Positions 24,410 through 36,913 of a stretch of DNA of 64,000 nt are shown piece by piece. Positions within the stretch are counted from its first letter, which is position 1. Each line of letters opens with the position of its first letter. The stretch is from the NCBI GenBank assembly GCA_033980235.1, contig CM067070.1, forward strand, positions 689,001 to 753,000, given 5' to 3'. Origin of the DNA: Diadema setosum (Eukaryota > Echinodermata > Echinoidea > Diadematoida > Diadematidae). The position numbers were made by a program, and so were the translations under genes. The notes under the pieces are model-generated. The model was not told the origin of the DNA, searched no databases, and was given only the letters and a program-made list of their open reading frames with translations.

Positions 24410-25943
24410 GCCACCATTTTCTCCTGTCACTGATTGGGGACGGCCACGATAAACATACCACACAAAGTGACCGATCAAGTTCATCAGTTTTGAAATCAAA
24501 GATACCCTAACGGGGTAATCCAAAGCTCCCATCTCCAGCACCCCTTAGCCTCTCCTCTTTCTTACACCTCTCTCTCTCTCTCAACAAACACAAAAGCAAG
24601 TAAAAGTCTTGACAGAATTTATTTTTGTGCCAATATAACTCCCTCCTTTTGGTGTTAGAATAAAGTCTGAGCTATTTCATTTCACACAAGTACTTCTCCA
24701 GTAAACATTTTCAAATAAAAAACAAAACAAAAAAATAAGGAAAAACAAGATGAAAAGGCTTTTTGACTAAGAAAAATTAAGGTGCATGAACATTACCAGA
24801 AAATAAATTACAGAATGACACAATTCCCTTTAGAGTCATGTTGCAGCAAAACATGATGACATTGTAAGCAAGGGTTCTTAATGTATGAATCAACTGTCCA
24901 TTCATTAATATCTATCAACTCTTGATAAAACCAGGTTTTTCTACCTCCCTGATAAAACCTAGTGTCAAAAATAATTACTGTCTCACTATTCTAAACTTAA
25001 AATCATCATGCAAATGACCTTCCCAGTATGCTCCACTTTCAAACATAAAATAGTGGAATTAAAACTTCAATTTTTACATCATTTGACAAATGAATATTAA
25101 AGGCCCTTTTAGTGGATCATGATCAGATCTTTAATGAACTTGAATTCTCAATGAGTACTTCAGTCCTCCTGAGATATTATCTGGATGCAAAACAAACACC
25201 AAGTTTATTGACATTACTTTGAATGATCTTGACCTATTCTCTGCTTCTATCTCTAAGCAGTCCCCACCAAAGAAATCACAGGTTGATATCTTATACATAG
25301 AAATATACACAAGCCTGAAAAGGGTCATCAACCCAGGTAGCCTCATGTCCAGACTTTGGGATACCCTGCTCTGGTCTGCAGGCTTGTTACATGGAGAAGA
25401 GGCAGCAGCTGCCCTAGGGAGAGTTATTTTACATGTGTATAACAATGTGATTTCATTATATTTTTGAAGGTATCACATGTATAGGCCTATATTTCATTAC
25501 TCACTGACTTCTGTGAGAGTGGCACAGTGGCACAGTGGTACAACTACAGTAAACATTTTTTTTTTTTTCTATTTGTGTGAATCAGGGCAACTTAAACTAA
25601 GACTAATGCAACACACTGTATGTTGTCAATAGCAATCTACAACTGTACTCCATGTTTAAGACATTTCTTTTGTCTTGTTTTTCTCTTCATCTTTCCATTT
25701 TCTTCCTTTCTTTCCTCCTATTTTTTTTTGTTATGTTTCATACATGATCAAATTTCAAACTGATCGCACACTGACCCTTTCTAGCCTGTCCCAAGGGAGC
25801 CTTTGATATTAGTGACTGCAATAATGTCCTGTGAAGCTTGTGGGTGACACTCTTCCCACCTTAGTGCAATAATTCACTCTGCTGGGTGTATACATTACTA
25901 CCTGTAAATTATCCTTAGTGGCTCAGCCATCAAAATTCTGGCA
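24410..25943. other. Noncoding stretch, no gene seen
   Basis: AT-rich unique DNA. Two opposing frames of 82 and 104 codons cross 25131-25467 without recognisable motifs. T-rich tracts occur at 25556-25568 and 25722-25730, and TAGGCCTA at 25482. Confidence 0.45.
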
Positions 25944-26345
25944 TTAGCCCCATTCACATGTAAAAAATAGCAGGTTACCGAGCGCTCCAAAACTCAAGTT
26001 TTTTTGCAACCGTTCACACGCTCCAAATTAGCAGGTTAGCGATCACGCTCTGTTCATATGTACTGTACATAAATAACCTGCTAATTGCCAATCGATTAAT
26101 TGATAAAACTACTGTTCTATTGTCTCACAGTGGTGTGGAGTGCACACTGTTTTGATGTTTGCTTTGAATGATTGGATATAAAAACTCAAGTTTATTTGGT
26201 TGACTGTTCATACGTCACTGCGGGGCAAACTACAGTTGTAGCGTGCCAATTCTGAAATAAGAGTTAGATTTCTTGGGTTTAGCGTTGCACTACTGAGCGG
26301 GCTAATTTGTGGGGTTTTTGTGTCCACGTGAGCAAAAACTCAAGT
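25944..26345. repeat. Repetitive block with AACTCAAGTTT and AGCAGGTTA words
   Basis: AAAACTCAAGTTT-like words occur three times (near 25990, 26182 and 26332). AGCAGGTTA occurs twice and its reverse complement AACCTGCTAAT once. The left part contains CCCATTCACATGT and CCGTTCACACG, resembling the CCCGTTCACA end of the element at 58.3 kb. Probably a degraded foldback element. Confidence 0.4.
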
Positions 26346-27033
26346 TTGGGGGGGGGAGGGGATGGTGAGGGGTGGGGCAGGAGAGGAGAAATAGAATCAA
26401 GAAATGGCTTTCTTTAGAAGGAGGCACTACACATGAATGTGAATGGGATCCAATATTAAAGCTGATGGAAAATGCACACAAAGAATTGAAGTTACACTAC
26501 AGTCTGGTCTTTATGAGGATTGGATAGAATCATGCAACAACTTGATGATGTCACAATGAGTAGGGAGTGTAATCAATGAGAATGAAAACTAGAGATACAA
26601 TGTAGCCCATCCTTCTGGCATTGTATTACCACCACACCTATTTTACAAACTACCTTCCCTTGGTAATACTCTGAATTTACAAAGAGAACGATACCTCAAT
26701 ATATCCACTGAATTCCATCAAAAAATATGATTGGCATTGTGAATGATTATCACTATGCTACTAAACCTTCTTTCTTATTAAAAATGGTTTATGCTACCAG
26801 CACTGATTACAGAATATATGGTTTAAATCTATTACATTACAGATTTTCACTTTATTTATGTGTTTTATTTTCATCAATGCATAATAACAAAATGTACAAG
26901 AAACTTTGGTATTATATATGGTAGGTCCATGCAGCTCAGCTCAGCTTTCTCAAGCAAGAGACAGTCTCAGCTAGTACCTTTTAACCCTTCATAAGGCATC
27001 AATTACCCAGGTACTCCACTCAACCTGTTTAGC
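26346..27033. other. Noncoding stretch, no gene seen
   Basis: A G-rich patch (26345-26390) followed by AT-rich unique DNA. Nothing recognisable. Confidence 0.5.
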
Positions 27034-27471
27034 AGGGTGTTCAGACGCAAAAAAAAAAAAAAAAAATGTACTAGAATGTTATTGGTATACCAAAATGGTA
27101 CAGCTTTATGATGAATTTATATGTCTGAACACTGACTAAAGAAACGAAATGACGTATAACGAAACAAGAGTCAGAGCATCGTTTCGAACTAGAACTCGAT
27201 AATGAATCAGCATTCCATCGTGTCATTTGTGCATCTGAACGTACATTGTATGGCGACGACTGGGCGGGGCTTAATGGGAGCGCACACGAAAGGTGACCCC
27301 ATAGCTGTCACTCATGACCGTGAACAGCATGCACAGTGGGAAACTGCACATCTATACAACATTTTCCAGAATGGTCAAGATTTAGCGTCTGAAAGGTCTG
27401 TCGGCTATACGATGATTCTTTATACATCGTTTCTTTATCGAGTTTTGGTATAAACTGGCTTGCGTCTGAAT
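27034..27471. mobile_element. MITE with TTCAGACGCAA ends
   Basis: TTCAGACGCAA near 27033-27043 faces TTGCGTCTGAA near 27461-27471 (perfect 11 bp), with secondary facing words TATACCAAAA/TTTTGGTATA just inside. The middle (27130-27330) is richer in CG than its flanks. An A17 tract lies inside the left end. The open frames it holds are not protein-like. Confidence 0.65.
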
Positions 27472-27483
27472 GGAGGTAAGATG

Positions 27484-27556
27484 GGCTGACTTTGCTAAAA
27501 CACCCATTTCCCATACAGACACCTACTGAGTATACTCAGGACCAGTCTTCAATGTG
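27484..27556 (+). mobile_element. Truncated copy of TTAA mini-element P (P1)
   Basis: ACCCATTTCCCATACAGACAC-CTACTGAGTA-ACTCAGGAC-GTCTTCAATGTG followed by TTAA (27557-27560). It matches the right two-thirds of P2 (53448-53548). The left terminus is not recognisable. Confidence 0.5.
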
Positions 27557-27599
27557 TTAACTTGCAGCATTCAATGGTCCCTCTAAACTTCATCTAACA

Positions 27600-27725
27600 A
27601 TGCAGAACTTGGCCTAGTTGTAAAGTTATCAAGTCCACTCAGGTGTAGCAGTGTGCCTCAGTCCAACACTACAGGAAGGCTAAGGTGACACAATAAGGGA
27701 TTAAAGGGATCAGTTAATCTCTATT
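27600..27725 (+). repeat. Dispersed ~125-bp repeat X, copy 1
   Basis: Reverse complement of 53640-53765. Shared blocks include CAAGTCCACTCA, the GGATTAA...AGTTAATCTCTATT end and a GGAAGGCTAAGGTGACA-type middle. Noncoding. Both copies lie within about 100 bp of a P mini-element. Confidence 0.55.
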
Positions 27726-28252
27726 CATTACTAGTTTCCACACATCCTGGGAACAATGCACTCCAGTCCATGTGGTAATCACTCAAAGAACAAAGCACAG
27801 CAAAGTTTAAGTTGAAGCTTGTGAATAGCTTAGTCACACCCTAAGCTTGGTTCAATAAGGCACAGTGTATACTGTGGTATCTCTTTTGGGCCTTTTCCTG
27901 ATAAAACCAATGAAAACATCCCCACAAAGAGTCAAACTTTTGGTGCTAGGGATATTTTCTAAAGCTAGTTTATCTAAATTGCTGCACTTCGTGCTTGAAA
28001 AGATTTATATAGACCATTGACATCCTTCTTTCTCTCTCTCCCTCTTTTTTTCCGTCATCTATCAAAATGTTATGTTCCAATTTTCAATTTCGCCCTAGGA
28101 CAAGAGAATTGACCTCACTGATAACCTTTGTGTCAAAAAATGCTTCAAAAATCTTGATGGAAAAGATTTGAGCTGATGTTGGATTGATGTTGGAGTATTT
28201 ATCATCTGCAGAGATATAATATTGTCAGTAACAAAGAATGCTATTCATTGCC
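27726..28252. other. Noncoding stretch, no gene seen
   Basis: AT-rich unique sequence leading into the tandem arrays. No open frame or repeat recognised. Confidence 0.5.
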
Positions 28253-28795
28253 ACATTACATGCTGAAGTCAGTTTGTAACAAGTTGTTAGATGATAAAAT
28301 ATTGGGCTGTACTACAAACATCAAGAGCCTGTCTTCAATGTGTCACACAAAATGTCTCAGTACTACAGATGGAATTCATGATAAAATTCCTAGATTGTGC
28401 TCCTATGTCTAAGATGGTAAGTTTGACATTACATTCTGTAGACAGTTTGTAACAAGTTGTTTAATAATAATAGATGATAAAAAATTGGAGTGTACTACAA
28501 ACATCAAGAGCCTGTGTTCAATGTGTCACACAGAATGTCTCAGAGCTACAGATGGAATTCATGATAAAATTCCTAGATTGTGCTCCTATGTCTAAGATGG
28601 TAAGTTTGACATTACATTCTGTAGACAGTTTGTAACAAGTTGTTTAATAATAATAGATGATAAAAAAATTGGAGTGTACTACAAACATCAAGAGCCTGTG
28701 TTCAATGTGTCACACAGAATGTCTCAGAGCTACAGATGGAATTCATGATAAAATTCCTAGATTGTGCTCTTATGTCTAAGATAGTAAGTTTGACA
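28253..28795. repeat. ~183-bp tandem repeat, three units
   Basis: TCAAGAGCCTGT recurs at 28321, 28504 and 28688, spacings of 183 and 184. Units 2 and 3 are almost identical. The first is more diverged and lacks the duplicated TAATAATA stretch. The third unit ends at GACATTA, where the 44-bp array starts. Confidence 0.95.
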
Positions 28796-30950
28796 TTAGA
28801 TATTTCGTTCACAGTATGTGTAACTGTGCACAATATTCATTAGATATTTCGTTCACAGTATGTGTAACTGTGCACAATATTCATTAGATATTTCGTTCAC
28901 AGTATGTGTAACTGTGCACAATATTCATTAGATATTTCGTTCACAGTATGTGTAACTGTGCACAATATTCATTAGATATTTCGTTCACAGTATGTGTAAC
29001 TGTGCACAATATTCATTAGATATTTCGTTCACAGTATGTGTAACTGTGCACAATATTCATTAGATATTTCGTTCACAGTGTGTGTAACTGTGCACAATAT
29101 TCATTAGATATTTCGTTCACAGTGTGTGTAACTGTGCACAATATTCATTAGATATTTCGTTCACAGTGTGTGTAACTGTGCACAATATTCATTAGATATT
29201 TCGTTCACAGTGTGTGTAACTGTGCACAATATTCATTAGATATTTCGTTCACAGTGTGTGTAACTGTGCACAATATTCATTAGATATTTCGTTCACAGTA
29301 TGTGTAACTGTGCACAATATTCATTAGATATTTCGTTCACAGTGTGTGTAACTGTGCACAATATTCATTAGATATTTCGTTCACAGTATGTGTAACTGTG
29401 CACAATATTCATTAGATATTTCGTTCACAGTATGTGTAACTGTGCACAATATTCATTAGATATTTCGTTCACAGTATGTGTAACTGTGCACAATATTCAT
29501 TAGATATTTCGTTCACAGTATGTGTAACTGTGCACAATATTCATTAGATATTTCGTTCACAGTATGTGTAACTGTGCACAATATTCATTAGATATTTCGT
29601 TCACAGTATGTGTAACTGTGCACAATATTCATTAGATATTTCGTTCACAGTATGTGTAACTGTGCACAATATTCATTAGATATTTCGTTCACAGTATGTG
29701 TAACTGTGCACAATATTCATTAGATATTTCGTTCACAGTATGTGTAACTGTGCACAATATTCATTAGATATTTCGTTCACAGTATGTGTAACTGTGCACA
29801 ATATTCATTAGATATTTCGTTCACAGTATGTGTAACTGTGCACAATATTCATTAGATATTTCGTTCACAGTATGTGTAACTGTGCACAATATTCATTAGA
29901 TATTTCGTTCACAGTATGTGTAACTGTGCACAATATTCATTAGATATTTCGTTCACAGTATGTGTAACTGTGCACAATATTCATTAGATATTTCGTTCAC
30001 AGTATGTGTAACTGTGCACAATATTCATTAGATATTTCGTTCACAGTATGTGTAACTGTGCACAATATTCATTAGATATTTCGTTCACAGTATGTGTAAC
30101 TGTGCACAATATTCATTAGATATTTCGTTCACAGTATGTGTAACTGTGCACAATATTCATTAGATATTTCGTTCACAGTATGTGTAACTGTGCACAATAT
30201 TCATTAGATATTTCGTTCACAGTATGTGTAACTGTGCACAATATTCATTAGATATTTCGTTCACAGTATGTGTAACTGTGCACAATATTCATTAGATATT
30301 TCGTTCACAGTATGTGTAACTGTGCACAATATTCATTAGATATTTCGTTCACAGTATGTGTAACTGTGCACAATATTCATTAGATATTTCGTTCACAGTA
30401 TGTGTAACTGTGCACAATATTCATTAGATATTTCGTTCACAGTATGTGTAACTGTGCACAATATTCATTAGATATTTCGTTCACAGTATGTGTAACTGTG
30501 CACAATATTCATTAGATATTTCGTTCACAGTATGTGTAACTGTGCACAATATTCATTAGATATTTCGTTCACAGTATGTGTAACTGTGCACAATATTCAT
30601 TAGATATTTCGTTCACAGTATGTGTAACTGTGCACAATATTCATTAGATATTTCGTTCACAGTATGTGTAACTGTGCACAATATTCATTAGATATTTCGT
30701 TCACAGTATGTGTAACTGTGCACAATATTCATTAGATATTTCGTTCACAGTATGTGTAACTGTGCACAATATTCATTAGATATTTCGTTCACAGTATGTG
30801 TAACTGTGCACAATATTCATTAGATATTTCGTTCACAGTATGTGTAACTGTGCACAATATTCATTAGATATTTCGTTCACAGTATGTGTAACTGTGCACA
30901 ATATTCATTAGATATTTCGTTCACAGTATGTGTAACTGTGCACAATATTC
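28796..30950. repeat. 44-bp satellite array, 49 units
   Basis: The unit begins TTAGATATTTCGTTCACAGT and ends GCACAATATTCA. Unit starts fall exactly every 44 bp from 28796 to 30908, with the last unit one base short. By eye the only variation is one A/G site (unit position 21), which is G in units 7-11 and 13. Each unit contains the perfect hairpin CACAGT-N7-ACTGTG. The unit is about 32% GC, is not a multiple of three, and every frame has stops, so it is not coding. There are no interposed unique spacers. Confidence 0.98.
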
Positions 30951-31244
30951 TCATGTCACTGACACGCTTTGTGTCTTTTCCATTTGAGATATGTGCATCC
31001 ACAATGCTTACCAGAAGTATCACAGTATTCCTTGAATGAGAATGGGACTAAGTAAACACCACTATATCTACTACTGTGATATTCCCTATGCCTATGAGAA
31101 CACTGACAACAAATTACTGTGGTGATTTAGGTCTAATACCTACACATGTATAATTCTAATATAATCGCACCCTATAGGCCTATAATACAAGTATGATACA
31201 AATAGGATAAAAGGAAAACTCATTGTTTGTTTTTTTTTTACAGA
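30951..31244. other. Unique noncoding flank of the satellite
   Basis: AT-rich, no repeat or frame recognised. TAGGCCTA occurs at 31175. Confidence 0.5.
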
Positions 31245-31395
31245 TAAACATAGATGCCAAGTTCAAAAAGATTTTATGAGTGAGATTTTCATGACTCTGC
31301 ATCTCGGCGCGCGCACATGTGCGTGAGCGAGGGAGCGAAGCGATTGAGCGAGGGGGGGGGTGTCGATCTGCCCTCCCACGGTTCAGTGACTATTT
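31245..31395. repeat. GAGCGA-rich dispersed repeat
   Basis: GCGCGCGCACATGTGCGTGA (12-bp palindrome CGCACATGTGCG at 31312-31323) is followed by GAGCGAGGGAGCGAAGCG, G9 and CCCTCCCACGG. CG-rich in an AT-rich setting with sharp edges, typical of an inserted repeat. Confidence 0.5.
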
Positions 31396-31464
31396 TTTAC
31401 TTATTTTGAAAGACAAAGGGGAAATATGCCTTCAATTGCAACTCTTACTTTAATCCTTTAAGCT

Positions 31465-31570
31465 ATGCTCCCAATGCGTGAGAAAAATGGGTGTCATGCG
31501 TGAGATCATGAGACAGACCCTAAATGCTCGAGTCTCACTCACAATGCGTGAGACTTGGTAGCTCTGGATA
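31465..31570. repeat. ATGCGTGAGA-bearing repeat block
   Basis: ATGCGTGAGA or a near match occurs three times (about 31475, 31498, 31542) and GTCTCACTCACA faces them once. Probably the remnant of a short dispersed repeat. Confidence 0.45.
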
Positions 31571-31672
31571 AACAGTGTGGTATAAAATGATGTTCGTCAT
31601 CATCATCATCATCACCATCATATACCATGCTACAACTTTTGAGCTTTACTGAGCCTTTGCTGTGTGTATTAA

Positions 31673-32010
31673 CCCATATCGGGCCATCTACGGGATATTC
31701 CGTAGTTCGTCCAAACGCCGCAGGGGCCACATACGGAATATCCCGTAGTGGATAAAATGGCATATGAATAACGTCATTCACTTCTGCTGACTACTACGAC
31801 TGTACTATGCATTGAATAACAACATGTTATATACCATATTAACGAGATTTTTTTCCACTTTCAAACGATATATAACTTGTCTATGTTTTTTTCATTGCTT
31901 GCTAATGAAGAGCAATTGTTTGGAGAGTTGTCTGTTTGTCGGCGTGTGTGCGCGAACAGTGCTGGGCCACTTGGGTGTTTGTGTACACAGGTGCGTTGGC
32001 CCGATGTGGG
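31673..32010. mobile_element. piggyBac-like MITE (TTAA, CCC...GGG ends)
   Basis: TTAA at 31669-31672 followed by CCCATATCGGGCC; right end GGCCCGATGTGGG followed by TTAA (32011-32014). One mismatch in 13. An inner hairpin pairs CTACGGGATATTCCGTAG (from about 31689) with TACGGAATATCCCGTAG (from about 31732). TTAA plus CCY...RGG is the piggyBac signature. There is no transposase, so it is non-autonomous. Confidence 0.7.
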
Positions 32011-32014
32011 TTAA

Positions 32015-35000
32015 TTAATACAAAATATCATGTCCTATTTACTTCATGGGCCTTTGTCTACAGTGATTGATGACAGTTTTAGAGTTAGATGTCCACAGAG
32101 TGCATTTTTCTTATAAAATTAATACTTCTCATCTACTCACGGTCATTTGAATGACCAAAAGTTGCACAAAATTACAAACATTCGGTGTCACTCTGTAGGC
32201 CTATCTGCTTCATTAATATGTGTTTGTCAGAATAGCCATTGCATGTTCTCATTGTGGGTCAATCTAGGTTTCACATTTTGATGAGTAGCCAAAATAAAAA
32301 TGATGAGGCAATGTTCTAGTGTAATACCTCAGTATCTACAAACTTACAATTGTACTCATAATTTTGCTTTCATATGCTCCAGTAGCTTACAAAAGAAAAG
32401 CTTTCCTTCAAACTGGGTTACACAGAAAGCAAGGAAATTACAAGCATTTAGTTCTAGAAGAGTGTGAGAGAGAAAACTTAATGAAGTGGATAAAGAAGGG
32501 AATCCTCTACACTCTGACATGTCACTCTCAGACAACTTTGGTCTATTTAAAGTGTACCATTAAAAGGAACATCTTCCCCGATTTGGGTTTCTAGGGTCCC
32601 CCTTTCCCGTTTCATGTGCAGACATTCCAATGACAAAGGTGGACAAAGATCTCCCCATTGTGAAAGACATTAATCCACCTTTAATCTTACCAGAGCCAAG
32701 TGGTAGAATTCCTTGACAATGATGGCCTGGCCCTGTGACTGTTGATAAGGGCAATGAGGGTAGGGCGGACAAGAGGATTGGAATAGCTTAAGATGATTAG
32801 AGTTCACCTGGTCCAGAGGATCTTCACTCCCTGTTTTGTTTTGGTTTTTTTTTCTTCTTCTTCTTCTTTCTTTCTTTCGTTTAGGGGGACAGTATTAGCC
32901 TAACGACACACATGTATTTGTACAGCCTCAGATACAGCAGAGAAGAAATATCCTTTTCTTTGTTTCCTTGAGGTAAAAACTTTTTTTTTTCATTTCACAC
33001 AAGGAATCACGAAAAAGATTTTATGTCAGAAATATTTTCTTCTTATAACCATCACAAATTTGTTTCTTATTCCCTCCACATCAAACAGACTATACACTCC
33101 TCCCAGAGAGTTGAACAAGTCAGTAAGATTCAACACAACAAATTTAGTACTATTCTATAGGCCCCACATGGCTATTCTTAGACTGGGAGGGGGGGGGGGG
33201 CATATGTGGTCTAATCCATTACAGCCATGTCATACTCTGCATTGTCAGATTACACTTGTACCGACAGAATTACAAAGGGTACAGAATAGAATTAGAGCTG
33301 AAGGTCACAATGTGTCAACCCTAAAACTAGACATCATGTGTCACTGTCAGGGATATCAACCTTGTTATGAGCATCGCAATATTGTGAGGTCTGAAAAGCT
33401 GTATTTTTGGTGGAAAACAGCCATTTTACCTTCCATGCAATAAATGGGTGTAGTAATAGTTCGGGAAGCATAATGCTTTTCATGAAAACTGCAGTATTTT
33501 GGCAAAATAAGAGTACTTAATATTGAAAAAAAAAGTAAAAGTTGGCAACTCCGACACATACTCAATTAGACTGTACCTACTTGAAGCGAACAAATCTTTA
33601 TTTTTATGGTACGTTTGCTTTTAGAACTTTATATCACACTACAAGACAAAGACACCCCCCCCCCATATTCCTCCTCATTACACTAATAGGGCTTATACAC
33701 ACAAAACAAAGGACTACAAAAAAGAGGGGGATAACAAAAGATGTGTATACTAAAACTGCAGGGACTCTGAGCCCTATTGTATGTTATATTGATTTCCACT
33801 AACCTGATGTGGTGTTTTCCGATGAGGAACAAGCAAAATAAAGCATTAGAAGATGTTAAATTGAAATTGCATCTCATTCTGAACAAGTTCAAGCCTACGA
33901 CACACACTACTCTCTAAAAATGAACTGTGTATACCGTACATCTTTCAGCTGCACTTTTTGTAGAATCAAAACTACTATATTTTTGGAATCTCTTTACTAA
34001 AAAAAAAAAAAAAAATATGCGTCATGAAACATATGCTACAGGGCAGTAGATACATGTAGGCATTAATTTACATGTATGATGTAGGCCTACATTAGAAAAT
34101 TCCAACATCCTAAAGGTAGACTGCTTCTCTTCTGTTTCAGCTTTGATATATATTCAATCAAAAAGAAAATTGTATTATGAAACACATTGATTTTTCACTC
34201 TGAGAAGAATTTCCCTCACAAGTCTTTGTACATTTTAAGATATTTGCCATCATTTCTAGTGTATAAGCTTGATATTTTGAATCAAATTATTGCTCATTTT
34301 CCGTCACAATCTGTGTGTTGGCATGTTTTGGCATGGATAAAAAGCCCAGCTAGCTAAGGCCAATTTCTGACCTCTGAAATGAAAAAAACAAAAACAAAAA
34401 CAAAAACAAAACTCATAATACTCTGTTGAGGTGAAACCCTGTTCTTTATAACGTTATGAAGTAAACTGGCAGGCTTGACTTAATTTGATCGGCTGGCAAG
34501 GTTACATGGTAATCATTTTAGCCATCAGGATCTGATGCACCTTGCAAAGGGTCTTCACAGCACCTTGCTAATGATAAAAAGCACCAGATTCATTATGTCG
34601 TAATACTCCATATTGAATTACTGCCCTCTGATTTAGAACATCTTGCAATGGCTCACTGAATCAAGCACCCACATGAAGGTTTCAGATGTCCAGACAGTTA
34701 AAGGAGATCATTACCCACCAGCAAAGTGTCACAAATATTGAAAATAATATCAGAGAATCCATTTTATTGACACCCTAAGCAAATATAAAGAACATTACTC
34801 AGTATGCCAGTGCTAGCCAGTTTAAATCTACAACAGCCCACAGTATCGCAACCCTCTACTATAATGTGCATTAGGAGATTCCAGCTACACATCATTATTA
34901 CGGAAAGGTCTTGATGCCATGAAAAACTAAGTATATTTGGGGGAAGTTCCAAACATCATAGTCTGTTTTTACTGACCTCATTAAAAAAAAAAACAAAAAA

Positions 35001-36194
35001 GATCTCAAAGGGACAAATCCTCTTCCTCACTGACTGATTACTGCATCAAAGTTCTTCAACCCCCAAAATATATCATACACCCATATGTGGCAAAATGTGT
35101 AGAATCTATCAGACACACACTAAAGTTTGAAATAAACCTCACAAGTGTGATAGAGATGAATTTCTCAACTATATAGGGACTTTACAATTCAGATGAAATT
35201 AACAAAAGTACTAGATTATATAGTTAGCTTCTGAGCAATGTAACTCCATACTTCAGACATGATTTCACACTGATTCCTTGCTGTATTTATGGCTAGTGTC
35301 GGCCTACATGTAGATGGGAATGACCCTTTCATATCAGAATGTTAAAAACTCACACATACCCTCTTTCCCGAGACAAATCAAACTCACTCTTGGACAAGTA
35401 GTTTATTTATATGATAGGAACATATCTTTTCACAGAATGGGCCATTGCACATTTGGACATTGGAGATAAATGTTATTATTTGTCATACCCTGCCTTTCAG
35501 TAGACAGGTTTACCCAATGTGCAGTGCCTCACAAACCCTAAAGACATTTCTCTTTCCTTTGTCAGAAAGTTACCCGCCGGTAAGCACACCCCTAAAGCAA
35601 ACCCATTTCAAAGACTTTAAGAGAGTAGGTAATTGGCCTGTTGTCCATTTGTTGTCAGTACCCTATTTCCCAGTGGCAGTGGATCATAAAAAGACCCTTT
35701 CTTTTCTGTCAAAAAATGCACAAATAATCCTGAATTTTGACGACAAACATGAACAATTATGGAGGGCTAGCCAACCAGGACTGGGAAAGAAAAACAAATG
35801 TGCCCCTTTCAGGCACCAATGGACAAGCTTGGTAGAGTAGCCATCTGTTTTTGACTGGTCAGTGTCCAGAGCACTAGAGAATGTCCATAGCTATTGTCCT
35901 GACAGGCCAGGTGATTCTACCCTGGACCTTTGTCCTACAGCCACCAACCCCCCCCCCCCCCCCCCACCAATCTACCTCCACCCAAGCAGCGTCCATCCAA
36001 TTGACTGGTCAACAATATGTTTAGCCTACGCACACAAACAAGATGGGGACAATACAATAATTTTGCTCTCTTTGCCATTTGGTCGATACATTATACTCTC
36101 CCTACTGAAAACTGACCCAGGCATAAAACACTTCACAGTATAGCGTAAGCCCCCATTCCTCCACATGTTTGCTTTTCACACAAATATTGCTACA
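32015..36194. other. Noncoding stretch, no gene seen
   Basis: Mostly unique AT-rich DNA. It holds pyrimidine tracts (32846-32880), a G13 run near 33191, A16 (34000-34015), an (AAAAAC)n tract at 34382-34411 and C18 at 35948-35965. Open frames of 127-131 codons at 33060-33443 and 35445-35840 lack family motifs and are probably chance. TAGGCCTA occurs at 32196 and 34082. Confidence 0.45.
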
Positions 36195-36400
36195 ACTGTA
36201 CGTTCGCGTGCACTTTCATTTCATGAGTGACAGGATTCGCGAAATTAAACATGCACGCGAAAGTTCTTGTCCACACTACTATGTATACAACATTGAACAC
36301 CAGTGGCATTTCGTGAAAATTAAATGCCACGTTAAAGGCTGTCGGCTCCAATTCGCGCAAAATTTAATGCCGCAAATATATCATGTTTCACAATGATTAA
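36195..36400 (+). repeat. Dispersed repeat D, copy 2 (CpG-rich)
   Basis: Collinear with 13290-13515. It keeps intact CG words such as GGATTCGCGAAATTAAAC, CACGCGAAAGTTC and CCAATTCGCGCAAAATTT where the 13 kb copy has TG/CA. Its left third also matches 59953-60025. Noncoding. Confidence 0.65.
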
Positions 36401-36514
36401 TAACATGCATTACAGCTTATTCTGTTGGAGTTTTCAAATAGTTGATCTGATTATCCTATCTTTCTTTAATACTTTATTCTATTTTCTTTCTTTATCTATC
36501 TATTTACTTCCTTT

Positions 36515-36530
36515 GGGGGGGGGGGGGGGG
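36515..36530 (+). repeat. 16-base poly(G) tract
   Basis: 16 consecutive G preceded by a (CTTT/CTAT)n pyrimidine stretch from 36460. Confidence 0.9.
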
Positions 36531-36913
36531 AGGGTAGGGTAGTGTAGGCAAATTGAACCCCTGGGTGTAGTGTACTGACTGCACGTAATATCGCTCTTTC
36601 ATCTCATCAATGTTTTGTACTCAACCATCCATAATGTACAGCTGTGCATGTCCTTTCATTGTTCCAGAATGTAATAATTGTGTAGACAAACAACTCTGCA
36701 TTCTCTCTACAGACCTCTACAGCCATGTGAACCATTTTATATCTTTCAATGTTTGAAATCTACACAGACTGAATATCGGTACAATATGAAAACTATCATG
36801 ATTTCATAATCCTGCTGAAAAGTAAAATATTGTTTACAAAAGACTACAGTGGGGATCCAATGCATCTTCGACATATCCAAACTACATACAGGCCTATATA
36901 CAAGCAGAATTAA
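36531..36913. other. Noncoding stretch, no gene seen
   Basis: AT-rich unique sequence before element K5. Nothing recognised. Confidence 0.5.

Noticed and set aside
28796..30950. Regular short direct repeats resembling a CRISPR array
   Set aside because: Units are directly tandem with no unique spacers, have only one variable base, lie in animal DNA and have no cas genes nearby.
33060..33443. 127-codon frame
   Set aside because: Crosses a G13 tract and has no recognisable domain, splice context or neighbour; chance frame.
35445..35840. 131-codon frame
   Set aside because: Length is compatible with chance in 64 kb over six frames. No motif, no signal peptide and no supporting splice sites.
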